DNA of 64,000 bases, taken from the NCBI GenBank assembly GCA_014529385.2, contig CM043968.1, positions 23,900,013-23,964,012 on the forward strand, read 5' to 3'. Position 1 is the stretch's first letter. Every line of letters starts with the position of its first letter. Of this stretch, positions 9,678-24,949 are shown one piece after another. Made by a program: the position numbers and the translations under genes. The notes under the pieces were generated by a model. That model was not told where the DNA came from and made no database searches. It was given only the letters and a program-made list of their open reading frames with translations. The DNA comes from Adiantum capillus-veneris. Lineage: Eukaryota; Streptophyta; Polypodiopsida; Polypodiales; Pteridaceae.

Positions 9678-10810
9678 CTATCCTTTTATTGAACTGATAT
9701 GCATTGTAAAATTAGCCTCAACACCAATGTTGGTCATAACCTTTTGAAATTGCTGAGCTCCAAACCTTCTATCCAGACTGCTTTCTGCAAACCCTTCTAG
9801 CTGAATCAACCCTGTTAAAGGCCATTCCAAATGAGGTGGTTTCTCTTGGAGTTCGTTTGACCTGAAACCATTAATAGGTTTCTCAACTCTGGTACCAAAA
9901 ACATCAGCAACTTTGAATGTTCCATGTCCCAAATCTTGGGCAATCTTATATGGACCAATATATCTCAAATTTAACTTGCCTGGATGTGTCCCTAATCTGG
10001 AGTTATACAACATTTCCCAATCTCCAATCTGGAAAACTTTAAACTTAACATTCATACTCACCCAAGCTTTCCTCATTCTCTGAATCACTTCATATATATA
10101 GGAACTAATCAATCTGTCCTCTTCTAACTGCATCAAATATCTGCTCCTGTACGTGACTGACAACTTGGGACTCATTTTTTCTGCAGTTACTCTAAGGCTT
10201 GGAACCACAAATTCCAAAGGGACCACAACTTCCACACCATAAACCAATTTGAATGGAGTCATACCTGTGGTGACCTTAAAAGCTGTCATAAAGGACCATA
10301 ATGCTGAATGGAGCTTCTGATCCCAATCCTTCTTGTTGTCTTGAACAATTTTTTTCAATATCTTCACCAATGTCTTATTTGTGCTTTCAGCATGTCCATT
10401 AGCTTGTGGATGATAAGCTGTAGACTTTTTGTGCATAATCATATGAGTTTTTGTTAATTCAAAATCACCTCATTGAGAAAATGGCTTCCTCTATCACTCA
10501 CCAACTCCACGGGACATCCAAACCTAGTCATGATGTTATGATAGAGAAATCTGGCTACACTCTGAGCTTTATTGTCTTTGAGAGCAACATCTTCAACCCA
10601 CTTAGTACAATAATTTATAGCCACCAGAATGTACTTACATCCTTTACTAGTAGTAGGCTTGACAGGTCCCACAAAGTCCATTCCCCACTTCTAAAAAGGT
10701 TCCAGAGGTAATATAGGATGATTAGACATTCTATCTCCAGAATATGGCTGACCCAACTTCTGACAAATAACATAGCTTCTAACATGCTCATGGGCATCCT
10801 TCAATATAGT
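9678..10810 (-). pseudogene. Ty3 integrase (broken)
   Basis: Read leftward, MDFVGPVKPTTSKG to VSDRGSHFLNEV (10681-10454) is the integrase core with two of the catalytic Asp residues. STAYHPQANGHAESTNK (from 10442) supplies the Glu and continues into the C-terminal DNA-binding part (KLNLRYIGPYKIAQDLG). A stop/frameshift near 10445-10455 separates the two. The HHCC finger region near 10730-10900 is broken. Integrase joins element cDNA to host DNA; this copy cannot be made as one protein. Confidence 0.85.
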
Positions 10811-11070
10811 GGGCCACCACAATCCAACTGCAAAAATTTCTTACATGTTATATCACCTGAAAAATTTCCTCCTGCTGTTTCTGAATGAGCTTCTTGCAAA
10901 ACAGCCTTTTGTTCAAAATCTGGAACACACCTTCTAATGACTTGATCAATCCCTTTCTTGTATAATGCTCCTGCTATCACAAAAAAATGGTCTACTTTTT
11001 AAAGCAAACTTCCTCCTCTGATCACCTGAAAACCCATTGGCATTGTATCATCCGTCAAAGATACTAACAT

Positions 11071-12530
11071 CTAATCATGCCATGATTCAGAGACTCTATT
11101 CTGAACTTCAAACAAATCAGCGCCAGGTACTTCATCTTGAACACCTGTTGGTTCTTCACCAATATCAATTCTACTTAAATAATCAACAATGGTATGCTCT
11201 TTGCCAGGAGTATGAACAATTACAAAGTCAAATTCCTGCAACAACAATAACATCCATCTAGCTAATCTTTTGGTCAATAATGACTTCTTAATCAGGTAAA
11301 GCAATGTTTGATGGTCCACATGAAAAATGACTCTATTGTTTAACAAATAATGCCTGTATCTGTTTAAAGCATATACCATACCAAGAGCTTCTCTTTCTGT
11401 CACAACATAATTCCTTTAGCTGATGTTAAAACCCTACTAGCATAGTAAATAGGTCTGAACCATCCCCTCACTTTTTCCCGCATAAGGACAACACAAATAG
11501 CCATATCCGATGCATCAACAAATACATGGAAAGGTAATGACCAATCTGGAGGTTGTAATATTGGTGCTAATGACAACATCTTTTTTAACATCTGAAATGA
11601 GCACTCCTGAGGCTCATCCCTTATAAAAGGCACATTCTTCTTTGTTAGATGAGTAAGAGGCAGACAAACATTTGCTAAATATCTGACATATCTAGCATGC
11701 CATTTCACCTGGCCAACAAACGTGCTAACTTCCTTTACATTCTCTGGGGCTTTTGCTCCTTTAATAACTTCAATCTTCTTCTCATCAATGGACATCCCTT
11801 CATGGTAAACCACATGACCTAAAAGTACTCCACTTCTGACAGCAATGACACTCTTAAAAGGATTAAGGCACATTCTGTATTGTCTACACCTTTCAAAACA
11901 CAACTTCAAATGCTGTAGATGTAGTTCTTTCTTCCCAAATGTGAAAAATCATCCATAAAAACTCTCATGAAATCTTGCAAATTAGGTTCAAATGTCTTGT
12001 ATGCTGTAAAATTGAATGATAGTGGTCCAGTTTTTAGTCCAAAAATCATAACTGTAGATGCAAAAGCACCCCATTGTTATAAAACTTGTTTTGTGTTGAT
12101 CCTTTTCAACCACCTGGATCTGATTGTACCCTGAAAAACCATCCAAAAATCTCTTTCCTTGCTACAACATCCAATATGGCATCACAAAATGGCATTGGTA
12201 AAGGATCTGTAATAGTGGATGCATTCAACTTTTTGTAATCCACACAAACTTTGATTTTTCCATTTTTCTTGGGCACCACAATGATTGGTGACAACCATGT
12301 AACCTCATGAATTGGTTTGATAAACCCAACAGCTAATAGCTTATCAATCTCTTGCTTAACCTGTTCTGCAAGTTTGGATTCATTCTATACCTCTGTTGCA
12401 AAATCGGAACTGCATCCTCCTTGAGATTAATATGATGCTGATGTAAATCAGGACCTATACCTTTCACTTCAGAATAGTCCCATGCAAAAACATCTTTGTA
12501 CTCCTTCAACAACTGAAACAACTCATGCAA
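11071..12530 (-). pseudogene. Ty3 reverse transcriptase and RNase H (broken)
   Basis: Segments in order: HELFQLLKEYKDVFAWDYSE (12530-12333), PKKNGKIKVCVDYKKLN (12294-12106), FMDD catalytic motif at 11948-11959, then FKSVIAVRSGVLLGHVVYHE and the RNase H start HVFVDASDMAICVVL (11909-11400). The RNase H end is YLLNNRVIFHVDHQTL and VDYLSRIDI (11403-11071). At least four frame breaks or stops occur. The order and motifs are those of Ty3/gypsy pol, and the active Asp pair is still visible. Confidence 0.9.
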
Positions 12531-13238
12531 AAACTATCCATCTATATGAACATTGACCTTGACAATCTTGGGATCCTCTTCAGTACCCAAATTGAGGTCC
12601 TTTAACTCATCTTGCTTTACTTTAGCTGATCCTCCAAATATTTTATTATAAATCTTTTCAGCCAAATCTCTTGCTTCCTTTTCCTCCAGCTGCAAAGCTT
12701 CCTTTGAATTAGGAATCGAATTTTTATCCACCATCTGCACCAACTCTGATCCCTGTATTATCTATCTAGGTACTCAAAACCTTCCTGTTCTACCTCTTCA
12801 TCCTTCTGCAAAATACCTTCAACATCAACTTCAAATACTGGAATAATGGTTGGATTTGCTTTTAAGAATGCTTCTTCTTCATCGTCCTCCACTTCCTTTG
12901 TCAAATTGATTGTTTCACCATACAATGGTCTTTCCTTAAATAAAATGTTCTTTCTCCCAACCATAGGAATTGCAATTTTCTACTTCCCTTTCTTTATAAC
13001 AATTTCATTCTCACTCCAATCCTGCTTGACTTTAGCCAATCTGAACCAGGGCCTCTCTCTCTCTATCTCTTCTTATCTCTCTCTTTACCTCTCTCTCCAG
13101 ACCCTCTATTTGTGGAGGATCACCTCTCTCCATCTTCAACACAACAAAATTCACCTAGAACTGAATTCCTGTAATATAAATAGATTGCTGCCTCAATATT
13201 CCTGATGGTTGAGCTCTCCTCTGATCTGCCATCTTCAC

Positions 13239-13544
13239 CTAAAATGGTGCTGGCTGTAATTTGCCCAACTTCATTTTATAATACACAGACTCAGCCAAGA
13301 TGTTGAATCCAGATCCTGCATCCAACAATACTTCATCAAACAAAGTTCTGTGAAATACCACCTTTATAACTGGAACTACAAAGTCGACATCTACTGGATC
13401 AACTTTGTTCACTACTGGCACAAGTATGTTATTTGTCTGAATTGGATACTCCCTTGATAGCAATCTATTCAACAATTTTTCTTTGAAGGCTGGAACCATA
13501 CATAATAACTGATCCAAAGACATCTGCAATGGAGAATTTATCAA
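13239..13544 (-). pseudogene. Ty3 aspartic protease fragment
   Basis: DEVLLDAGSGFNILAES carries the retropepsin active-site loop, with DAG in place of the usual DSG/DTG. It lies between the gag knuckle and RT as expected. Confidence 0.75.
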
Positions 13545-13553
13545 TACTTCAAA

Positions 13554-15343
13554 CTAATCCTTGTCATCTTTTTTTTGGTAAGGGTCTCTCATAGTGCTAT
13601 TGCGATTGGTCCCCATGAATATCTGAAGTAATGTCATCCACATTCTGATTCTTCTGGTCCTTCTGCACCTGTTTCTGAACTCGGTCTTTGATTCCTTTTT
13701 GTTCCTTCCAATCAATAGGACCTTTAGCCATAGACCTAGTAACAACCATTACATCTATCTCTTGGTTCTCCCCACACTGATTACAATCATAAGCCCATTC
13801 ACCACAATGCTCTTGAGATTGAAGCTCCATATTTTCACCAAGTAACACATCTGATGTTTGTTGCTCATCATTGTCAATTATGATTACATTCCCTTGAGCT
13901 GGTGGTTGATGTTGGTGCTGCTGCTATGGGTTAGCCTACCGATTATCTTGATTGTAGGGTACAACTGGCATTCCTCTCTCCTCTCTATGCTTGAACCACA
14001 AAGCATAATTCAGACCAACCTAATGATCTGTGCTGAACAAGACACACATGGCATTATGCATGGTGGTCTTCTCTGATTATTATCTTGATTTCTCCAAGGT
14101 GGTCGTGCAGGTCTCTGAAATGGTGGCCTCCCTCTAAATGGAGCTTTTTGATTAGTTTCACCATCATTTCTCCCTCTTCCTGCATGTGGAGTTGATCTAC
14201 TCCTATTATTAGGGTTGTACCAACACTGAGCTGTGTTATGGCCGTCCCTTTCACAAATCTGACAATACTGCTTTCCTTTGGAGCTACAACAGAATATCCG
14301 ATTTTCTTCAACTGACTAATCAAATCTTCTTCTTTGTCCTTCTTATCCTTTTCCTTCTTACCACTCTCCTTCTTCTTCTTCTATTTTCCGTTGCTACTTT
14401 CAACCTCACTATTAGAGGACACCTCTGAATCACTATCTTCATCAGTTCTAGACTCAGCATCTGACTCTGCTTCCGATTTAGAGCTATGCTTACTTCTAGT
14501 TTTTGTCGTGGTCATACCAAGTCTTTTTTCAACCCTTGCTGCAGCTGTGACCAAGTTGTAGCCACCTACAATGTCTATGCTAGCCACAACCTTCTTCAAT
14601 CCCTTTCTCAGACCTTTAAAAAAATAACCTGCTAACATCTCATGTGTGGGTCTTTTATTACCCTGTAATCTTTCCACCAAAATTTTGAATTTCTAAGCAT
14701 AATCTTTCACCAACATATTTCCCTGTCTATTGTCCCTAATTTTCTTTAGACTATCAGTCAGAGTTTTCTCCTTTCTGGATCACTGCAAAAATGCTACTAT
14801 GAGTGCAACATATGTTGCAAAATGTGCAATTCCATATTGGCTAAACCAACTCATGGCCTTGCCCTCTAGTGTTGCTGCAAATTGTTGCAATTTTATTTCA
14901 TCACCATCATATACAGCCTGATGTCTACTAGCTTGCCACTTGGTCTCAAATTGAGCCACATGACAATCTGCATCTTCACCTGACTTGCCTCTGAATTTTG
15001 CTGCTTTAACCTTAGGGCTAGGAGGTGGTTGAGCCATAGGAGGAGGCTGTGGTACTCTCCTATGTCTTTGCTTGGTAGATACCTATAGTGGGTCAAAGTG
15101 GACTCTTCTCCTACTTCTTGCAGATCCTGTTGTCAAGAGTAAAGCCCCGACAAATTGGCCCACTTGCCTTTCTGCTGATGCTCCTTAACTCTCCCCTACC
15201 TGATTCCCTGGTTGCACTTTAGAGACATCCTCTTCTACTTCTTCTTCTATTGTTTCTTCATAATGGAAAGGATCAATGCTCCCTTCTTGGGTTTGAGCCC
15301 TTGTGTAATAGACCCTAGATACCCTTCTTGGTCTCTCTGACAT
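13554..15343 (-). pseudogene. Ty3 gag with CCHC zinc knuckle (broken)
   Basis: The ATG at 15343 (MSERPRRVSRVYYTRAQ) starts the frame, which runs into a stop near 15190. Capsid-like sequence resumes at 15037 (CHVAQFETKWQASRHQ, KAMSWFSQYG) and 14680 (MLAGYFFKGLRKGLK), followed by a Ser/Glu/Asp-rich linker. A knuckle CQICERDGHNTAQC (C-X2-C-X4-H-X4-C) is encoded at about 14226-14267, out of frame with its neighbours. A basic Arg/Pro-rich tail follows. Gag coats the element RNA. Confidence 0.85.
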
Positions 15344-15446
15344 ACATAATCAGTTAATGAAACACAGAAACCAACAGCAAATGCTGACACTGAGGAAATT
15401 CAGACCGAACCGAACTAAGCTGTAAACACAGTAGGATCTCCAAATG

Positions 15447-15822
15447 TGTTGGGGTTCAGCAACACAAGAATCCTTCTCAACACACATGCTCTTAAACAAA
15501 GAATCAAACTTCACTCCATAATCAGACTCAGTAGAATATCACACACAATTTTAGGCAGAGCAAAGTCAGAGCCAAGATAAAAGATCAGACACAACAAGAA
15601 ACTTCATTGATAGAGCTTGAGTACATCTCGTGTGTTGTGTCTGTTTGTTTCTCACGGCTTCTACTATAAAAGAGAGTTACAAATGTCTAACTGAATGTTC
15701 TTGGCATATACATCCGATTCAACATAGTCCGACCTAGCAACATTCCGACTACGTATAATAACAATCAACAAAGCATAATCTGACTAAGCACTATTTTTGC
15801 ATAATCAATTACCCTTTCAACA
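15447..15822 (-). repeat. 5' LTR of the Ty3 element
   Basis: 376 bp, TGTTGGGG...TTTCAACA, partner of 1351-1727. It is followed by the AGGGA target duplication. Confidence 0.95.
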
Positions 15823-16390
<568 letters not shown>

Positions 16391-19300
16391 TTTTTATGAA
16401 TATAGGCTTGGGTGTCAGTTGAGCACAAGCGTATGTGTGAATTGTGGTGTTGTGCAAGGATCGAGGAACATACAACCAACTTGTACAAGACTATACGAGC
16501 TTGGTGGGCTTGTGGCAAAGTTTCTGATTGTAACTTGTCTCGCAAATGGATTGTTGGCTAAGTTGGTGGCATGTACAATACCCTTGTTGGAGAAAACACT
16601 TAGTTGGGGTAAACATTGCCAATCAATTTTTTGATGAAGTCCTGTATTTTAGTGCTCGAATGCAATCACATTATAACAATATGTTGCAAGAAGGGGATGA
16701 TCTCTCGTACATTCTGACTACAATTCTTGCTGAAACAAAAAACACGCGAGTTGGTTTGCTGGCGAGGGAAACAAAGAAATGTTGGGCTTGTATGATGCAT
16801 GTGTGTCTGTTTAGTCAAACACTTCTTCAAAGTGTGAAGATGCTTGGCTTTGTCGAGGGTAGATACCACGGAGCTGGACCACAACAGAAAAACTTGTTCA
16901 TCGGGCACAACAAGGCTCTTTTTAGAGAATTTTGTGATTTAATAGGGTGACGTGTACCTTCTTGCATAATTTTTTTGATATACATGTAACATTGAAGGTT
17001 CAATTGGATTGTGAAATAGCAAAGAAAGCTCCCTCCAAAAAGCTCTCTCCGACAAGGGTGTGGAAAGCTTTTTCCTTGCAAACACTACTCCAGTGAAAGG
17101 ATTGAAAAAGCTCCCTCCATTCCCATCCCCTTGTATTCCCCCTCTTTTGGATAATGCTCGAGAGAGAAAATGATCATTTTTCAACCTTATAAGATCATGT
17201 GGGAATCCAAATGAAAACTTCCAAGCTTTGTTCGATCTATTAGGAATTTGGGTTTCACACATATTATCACTTGGGTTCATCGTTTCTCACTTTTATAGAA
17301 AAAAAAGTCACATTTCGAAGCTCTTCAATGTCGTTCTAGTGCCATAATAGCTTGCCAAACTCCCAAAAGTTTATCTTGCCACTTTTTCATGGTCCACAAG
17401 GTCTTAAAATCAATCATTTATGGCTTCGCCATTCACGCTATTTAGAACTCAGTTAGAGGCATTTTTGAGCATTTTCTCTCTCTAATCAAGAGAAAGAAAA
17501 TACTTATTCTAGTTTTATTCTTGCATTTTGACCTCACAACTAACATGGAATGAAAAACAATAATAATTTGAAGAGTTTGGGACTTTTCTCAACCATTTAA
17601 TATTCCATTTTCATGACATTATTGCGCTCTTAAATCATAGTCGTCCTTGATTATGCAGAAGTTGCTATTGATAGACAATGGGTACCAACATCAAAAGGAT
17701 GGAGTCACATAGAGAAACATGTCTAATCAAAAGAAATCTAAATATACCATCAACTAATTACTCCAAAATTTTTAACTACTAAAATAATTGTTCCAACCTA
17801 ATGATACCGGTTATGAGAACATTTTAAACCTAAATTCAAAACAATCCTTAGCATTTCTCATGTGCAAAACCACTCCATAGTTTTCTCATTCGAGGAGTGG
17901 GAATATGCAAAACAATCATTCTTTTTTGGATTGTCCAAGGCTTGCATTGATTGTATAACCACAAATCACAATCTAATCTCGCCACAATAAAAGCTTTGTT
18001 GATTGCATACATAACAAAAACTGCTTTCAATATTTGGTGAGCGACTATTCACTCAGCGCTTCATCTACCACTCAGCACATCATCCAACACTTCTCCCTTC
18101 AAGAGTTGCGTGCACCCACCGACCTCCAACTAGTTGTCTTCAAAGAGATCTCTTTGCTAGGAGACAATGTCCACCATGGAAGTATGTGTGGTCAAGTTTG
18201 GAAAAAAGAGAAATTGAGTGGAATGTCGAGGGGATTCTGTGGCGTGAGTTTGAGATAAAAAGATTATACAATTGACATTTGGGTGATATTGATGTCGTCC
18301 TATGTGATGATCTTTGCAAGGGTAATCCAATGCGGGATTCCATAATAGTTGGTTGAAACGCTCACCCTCTTTTTTGCATGATTATATAAAATGCTAACAA
18401 TCACCATGATGTAAAATGATACACTTCCATTGATAACACATTTGTCAACACACCAAAATGGCATTTTCATTCCTAAATAAAATCAAACGTCCTCAATCTC
18501 CCATCCTACCTTAATATCCAATGTTATTTTGCACAAACAAAGATAGAGATTTACACAACCAATATGTTTTTTAGAAAACAATAGGCACACTTGTATCCAT
18601 CCATGTAGATATGAGAGCCAAATCTTGTAGCAAAACCATAGGAGTACCAACCGATCCCAAGTTATTAAATCTCAACACAATCGTTAACACTAGGTTTGTG
18701 TTTGAGCCACTTAGGTGGCTTGAGCCAGCACCTCATTCTACAAAATTGGCTCTAAGAGTGACTATCTTTCAAGAAACCATGAGTGTAGGATATCACTGAG
18801 GTCCTAACACACATAGGAACAATTTAGTATATCATTTATCCCAAAAGAGTGCAAAATTTAAAAATATGATTTTTAAAAAATAGTAAAAAGCCACAAAACT
18901 GGTTTTTAAATTTGAAAGCATACATGTGTTTGAAGCTCAAAACAAGTTAACAATTTTTTTTTTCTAAAAATAGTATATGCATAGATTCTTATAGTGTACA
19001 TGTCCAAGTATTTTTCAAAAAAGTTCAATGTGCTTTGAGGGTTTTTAAGGGTTCTACATGGAATATCAAATCTTTAGAGCAATTTCTGTTTGATTGTACC
19101 CAAAAGAAGGCTCTTGAAAAATACTAATTTAATATGAAATTATTATTTTTTATTTTTTTTTCAACTCCCTACATGCCTTGAGAACAAATTCCTAAAAGGT
19201 TCTGATGAGATTTTTTGTGGTTCATGAGAACAAGAATATACAAAAAAGTTTCTTATAGCCACAAAAGTGGCTTCTCTCCACAGAGGCTTTCCAATCAATG

Positions 19301-19991
19301 AGCGAAGAAAACCGAGCAAAGCCAATTTCCAAGCAAATATGAACAACATCCTTGATAAATTGATGTGAGGGTGAGATATTGGAAGAGACCCTTGGAATCG
19401 ACGCCGCTTGCAATAAAGTGTTAGACTGAACAACCTAAAATTACCTCATGATTAATAGCAGAACATACTCTCCCATATAATTTTCTCTGCACTCAAGCTT
19501 TACATGCTCTCTTGACAAAGTAAGAGGGCCTTGCATATTCAGGTGTGTCCGCAAATGCGCCTCTAGTCTTTGGCCCAATGGAATAAAGCCACCGTAGATA
19601 TCTAAGGTCTTTTGCCCTCTCATCTGAAATCCTTTCTCTCATCAACCCAATCTTGGCTACTCTTGAAATGCTTGCCTTGCACTAAATAGGCTAAAAACAT
19701 GCATACCAATCACCATCGTTTAAGCCTAATACTAAAGCTCATCTAAGGCTATTTGAAACTCAAGTCCTCGATACCTCTGGTCCCAACCTTGAGTCACCTT
19801 CTTCTCCAACTCCTGCTACTGCTACTTCCTTCTCTACATGGCGTAAATAATCCATACCAAATCTCATGTTACCATTCTACTTTACACCCTCTCTTTGTCT
19901 ATCGCTCACATGCGCATCCTTGTTATAGGCCACAACAAGTTGTTTACGATGTAGTGTCAATGGCAATTGGTAGAGCATGTGGGTGTGTATT

Positions 19992-19994
<3 letters not shown>
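16391..19994. other. unrecognised DNA
   Basis: AT-rich sequence without a recognised gene. The longest frame of interest is 16546-16950 plus (134 aa; Cys/Trp-rich start, then RMQSHYNNMLQEGDD). Its codons and composition do not resemble a known family and I do not call it a gene. Old TE debris is possible. No LTR pair or inverted repeat was found by eye. Confidence 0.4.

Positions 19995-20030
<36 letters not shown>
19995..20030. repeat. (CT)n microsatellite
   Basis: Perfect CT dinucleotide tract, 36 bp. Confidence 0.95.
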
Positions 20031-20032
<2 letters not shown>

Positions 20033-20249
20033 ATTTTTAGATGGTTCCATGAGTTGGGCAGTTGAAGAAAGTGGTGCTATATGTTGTGTTTTTGTTTAAA
20101 TCAGCTCCATGTATGGATCAAAGAGTTAGAGAGCCTAGCACCTTCTCAAAACAGTTATGAGATGGAAGTTGAAATTGGAAAATATAATACTGTGTGAGGG
20201 CGTGTGCGCGCCTCTGTGTATCATGTATGTTTGAGAGGGAGAGTCTATT

Positions 20250-21479
<1,230 letters not shown>

Positions 21480-21496
21480 TCACAATTGTGAGTGAA

Positions 21497-24400
21497 TTAT
21501 ATTGAACAGCCGAAAAAATTACAAGGTCTTGTCATGCTCTTGTTAAGCCATGACATCATCCAGGGACTATAATTACATCGGCTATCAGGGCAGCCACTCC
21601 TACCAACCCACCCCCTCCTCCTTGACATTGTCTTATGCAACATTGTCTGATAAATGCTTTTAGGATGCAGTTTCCAAAAGAGACTGCTTCCGAGCCATTT
21701 CCAGGCATTCCAGTCAAACTCCGAATCACAGATTAGCATCATTAAATTTTCATGCTCTTTCATCACTTTGTGGACAAGCAAAACCTCCAAGCTTTTAAGT
21801 TGGTACTGGGTAACCAGAAGGTCAATGGTTTTCGAACTCTTGTTGCCACTGTCCCAAAAGTGCCTGAGTCACTTCAGACCCTTGTTATTCAGTTTCCTGG
21901 CTCTCTCAATCCAATAGGCAGTTTGTGGTGGATCTACAACTTTGGAAAGCCAAGGGGAGCAATGTAAAATGGAGTTCTTGAAGTATCTGGCGTCTTCCCC
22001 CCACTTTCAGAATCCAGCTGCTCTATTGCATTTTCTTATCAATTCTCCTGAGCTGCCCCCCAGTCTTAAGGTATACCCCTCCGGGGCTAACAATTTGTCA
22101 TGAATCTCCACCCTCTCCACTTTCCACCATTTGAGCCAGGTTTAGTTGCTTCTATCATATCTCTGACCATGACAACCCAAACTTGCTCCTGTTTAGCTAA
22201 GGAAACAACAAACTTGGCGCAACAAGCTTTTGCATGGGCCACAGGGTTGATAATTTCGAGACCTCCTTGATTCACCGACCGAGCAACTAATTCCCAACGG
22301 CCCCATTGCCATGGCCTGGAGGATTTTGTGTTGTTTTTCCATAAGAACCTTTTTACTGGTTTTAAGAACTCTTTCCAGTGACACTTAGCCATCTTGAGTA
22401 GCGGGCTAGTGAAGGCAATATAAGGAATCATAAAGGCATCATCACCTTTATCCGACTTGGGAATGGGAGAAGAGCATACTCCCACCTACTCATTTTTGTT
22501 TTGATTTTCTCAAGTACCCACCCAAATCTTTGCTTGTGAGTTACGTCCACCCCCAAGGGGGCTCCCAAATGTCTGAAGATATTTCCTTTTGTGACAATCT
22601 CGCCCGACCAGACCGAGGGGTCAAATGAGTCATTTTCTGATAGGGAGATCAGCCTTGACTTCTCTATGTTACACTGGGACCCCGAAGCTACTGAGAATAT
22701 TTGTACAATCTCCATAGCTTTTTTGATGACCTAGGGGCACACCTTCAAGAAGAGGAGAGAATCGTCTGCAAAAAGTTTTGCTAGGAGTTGACTATTTCCT
22801 GGCAAAGCAAGGCCTTGCAACTCCCCTCGTTCCGCACTAGCTTCGAGCTTTGTGATTAAAGGATGCGACCCTATGGAGAAAAGTAGGGGGCCAGGGGGCA
22901 TCCCTGCTTAATAGACCTTTTGACCTCAAAAGAGCAAACACTCTATTGTTGAATAGGAGCTCTGACTGTCTTCCAGCCCCCAGTAGGCGAGGCCCAAAGC
23001 CTAGAGCTTCCATGACGGCTTCTATATATGTCCATTTTATTCTGTCATAAGCCTTGTCCAGGTCCAATTGCAGCAGAATGCACTCCTGCTTTGTGATAAT
23101 TGCGTATTCAATGCCCACCATTGCTCCCAAGATGTTATCGTATATGGACCTTCCTTTGATGAACCCATGTTGATGGGGAGAGATGATCTTGGTTAGTAAG
23201 GGAACTACTATGAGGGCTACTGCTTTAGCTATAATTTTGTAGGCCACCGACATCATCGTTATAGGGTGCCAATGTTTCAGTTGAGAACAACAGATCTGTT
23301 TTAGGATGGGTTTGATAAGTCCTCTCTTTACAATTACCTCCAACGACCCTTCGACCATGGCTTTATTGGCCAATCTTGTGATTGGGGCCTTGAGATCATC
23401 CCAAAATTCTCTATAGAATTCCACCGTCATCCCATCCCAACCAGGGGACTTTTCCTTGCCAAGGGCTTACAATGCTAGTGAACATTCGTCTTCGGAGAAT
23501 GCTCGTTCCAAGCCGTTCGTTAGCTTCTGAGTGGGGAATTTCCTTCTTGACACTCTGAGGTAAGGTCCCTCTGGCTTCTTCCACTTCTTGGGACTGGATC
23601 TCTGGCCGTCCAATGATTTGACTAAGATAGCTCAACATCAGACCAGCCATCTCATCCTGGTTATGAATTTCCGTCTCTTTCTCATCATAGAGCGAGCGGA
23701 CGTGGGCCGTGATCTTCTTGATTTTTAAAGCCCTAAAAAACTGAGCTTGATTGGAGGCTTCAAGTTGAAGAAAAGTCTCCCTGGAGAGAAATCTTGCCTT
23801 TCTGATATCTTCTGGCTGCTCATTAGCAAGGTTAAATTTGGCTTCGAGCCATCGTTTGTGCTCCTCCTCAGTAGCATGCCCATTGGATTTTATGGAGGTA
23901 AGCAATTGTACCTCCGCTGTCAGATGCAGAATGTGTACCTCCCTAGCTTCCTTGATTCGGGGGCCCGAGGTTTTGATTGCTTTCTGGATGCTCAGAGCAA
24001 AGAGGTCCCACACATTGTGTTTGTTGAGGTCGACATCTTTTTTGAGCTTACCCAGTGCTTTCTTGGTTAAAATCCTGAAAAGAGGGTCTTTGAATAGGTG
24101 TGCCCTTGTTACTAACATTTTTTTTCACCTCTTGGGGTCTGCTCCTCCCCTTTATTCTTTTTAAAATGTATGTGCAGAGGAATATGATCCGAAAGGCTTT
24201 TTGTTGGGACTACCTTCATCTCCATCAACGGCGGTATCCAGTCAGCTTGGTGTGAGCAATAGCATCTGTCCAACCTAGAGGCAGTGCGGGCATACTAGAG
24301 GCTTGTGTAGGTGAAACCAGGCGTGTTGTTCCATGGGCCGACTTCCCATAAATCAATTATCGCCCACTTTTCGCACAAACTTTTCCATTTAGACCTTTCC

Positions 24401-24876
24401 GAGCCAGCCAACATACTGGAGGATCTTGTTCTATCCCTACTCTTTTCTACCATATTGAAGTCGCCAACCAACAGCCGCTCCCTTTCAATAGGAGTATCTC
24501 TAAGATGCATCCACAATTTAGCTCTTTCTTTTGCATTGCATGGGCCGTACACATTCACAATGGTGAAGGGATGCCCTTCCCATGTGATTCTAATCCCCAG
24601 GATTCTGCTGGATGGGTGGTTAAGAACCAACTTTTTCTCCAATTCTCTATCTGCAATGCTGAGGACACCACTGAAACCGTTACTTCCTTCTCCATAGAAT
24701 ACCACTTTTTTTCCTAGCACATGCTTTCTCTTGCTATGGGCATCTAAGTGGTGTTCCTGGATGGCCTAGCAGTTGACTGTCTTCTCCTTTTTTATTTCCT
24801 CCCAGAATAGGGTACTCTTTTTATAGGTTTTCAACCCCTTTACGTTCCAAGATTAGATAGTGAGAGACTCCATCAT
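21497..24876 (-). pseudogene. LINE ORF2: endonuclease and reverse transcriptase (broken)
   Basis: The ATG at 24876 begins MMESLTI, then a stop, then SWNVKGLKTY (EEP endonuclease N-terminus). GDFNMVEKSRDR (near 24460) is the endonuclease catalytic block and ends the 24720-24295 segment. The spacer runs 24118-23411. RT blocks include QHGFIKGRSIYDNI and QLDLDKAYDRIKW (23430-22837), then FADD at 22761-22772. The thumb and C-terminal part follow (FRHLGAPLGVD, SVNQGGLEIINP). At least six breaks make it inactive. In LINEs this protein nicks the target and copies the RNA in place. Confidence 0.9.
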
Positions 24877-24928
24877 AAATGAGGGGTTCATAGGGATAGA
24901 GGAACGAATTCTTCAGCATCTGAATCAT

Positions 24929-24947
24929 CCCCCCCCCCCCCCCCCCC
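24929..24947. repeat. poly-C run (19 bp)
   Basis: Uninterrupted C run between LINE ORF1 and ORF2. It is prone to length error in sequencing. Confidence 0.95.
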
Positions 24948-24949
24948 TT

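Larger units (their letters stand above)
1351..15822 (-). mobile_element. Ty3/gypsy LTR retrotransposon (old, carries a nested element)
   Basis: Direct LTRs lie at 1351-1727 and 15447-15822, both beginning TGTTGGGGTT and ending CCCTTTCAACA. The 5-bp target duplication AGGGA is at 1346-1350 and 15823-15827. The domain order on the minus strand is gag (from 15343), CCHC knuckle, protease, RT, RNase H, integrase, which is the Ty3/gypsy order. All coding parts carry stops or frameshifts. The LTRs differ at roughly 29 positions (about 92% identity by eye), so the insertion is old. The element without its 5.25-kb nested passenger is about 9.2 kb. No clean TGGTATCAGAGC primer site is present; next to the 5' LTR the minus strand reads CATTTGGAGATCC. 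A purine stretch GGGGCG lies near the 3' LTR. Confidence 0.95.

Noticed and set aside
16546..16950. 134-residue plus-strand ORF as a gene
   Set aside because: No recognised family, no promoter, and surrounding sequence is unrecognised repeat-like DNA; left as unassigned.
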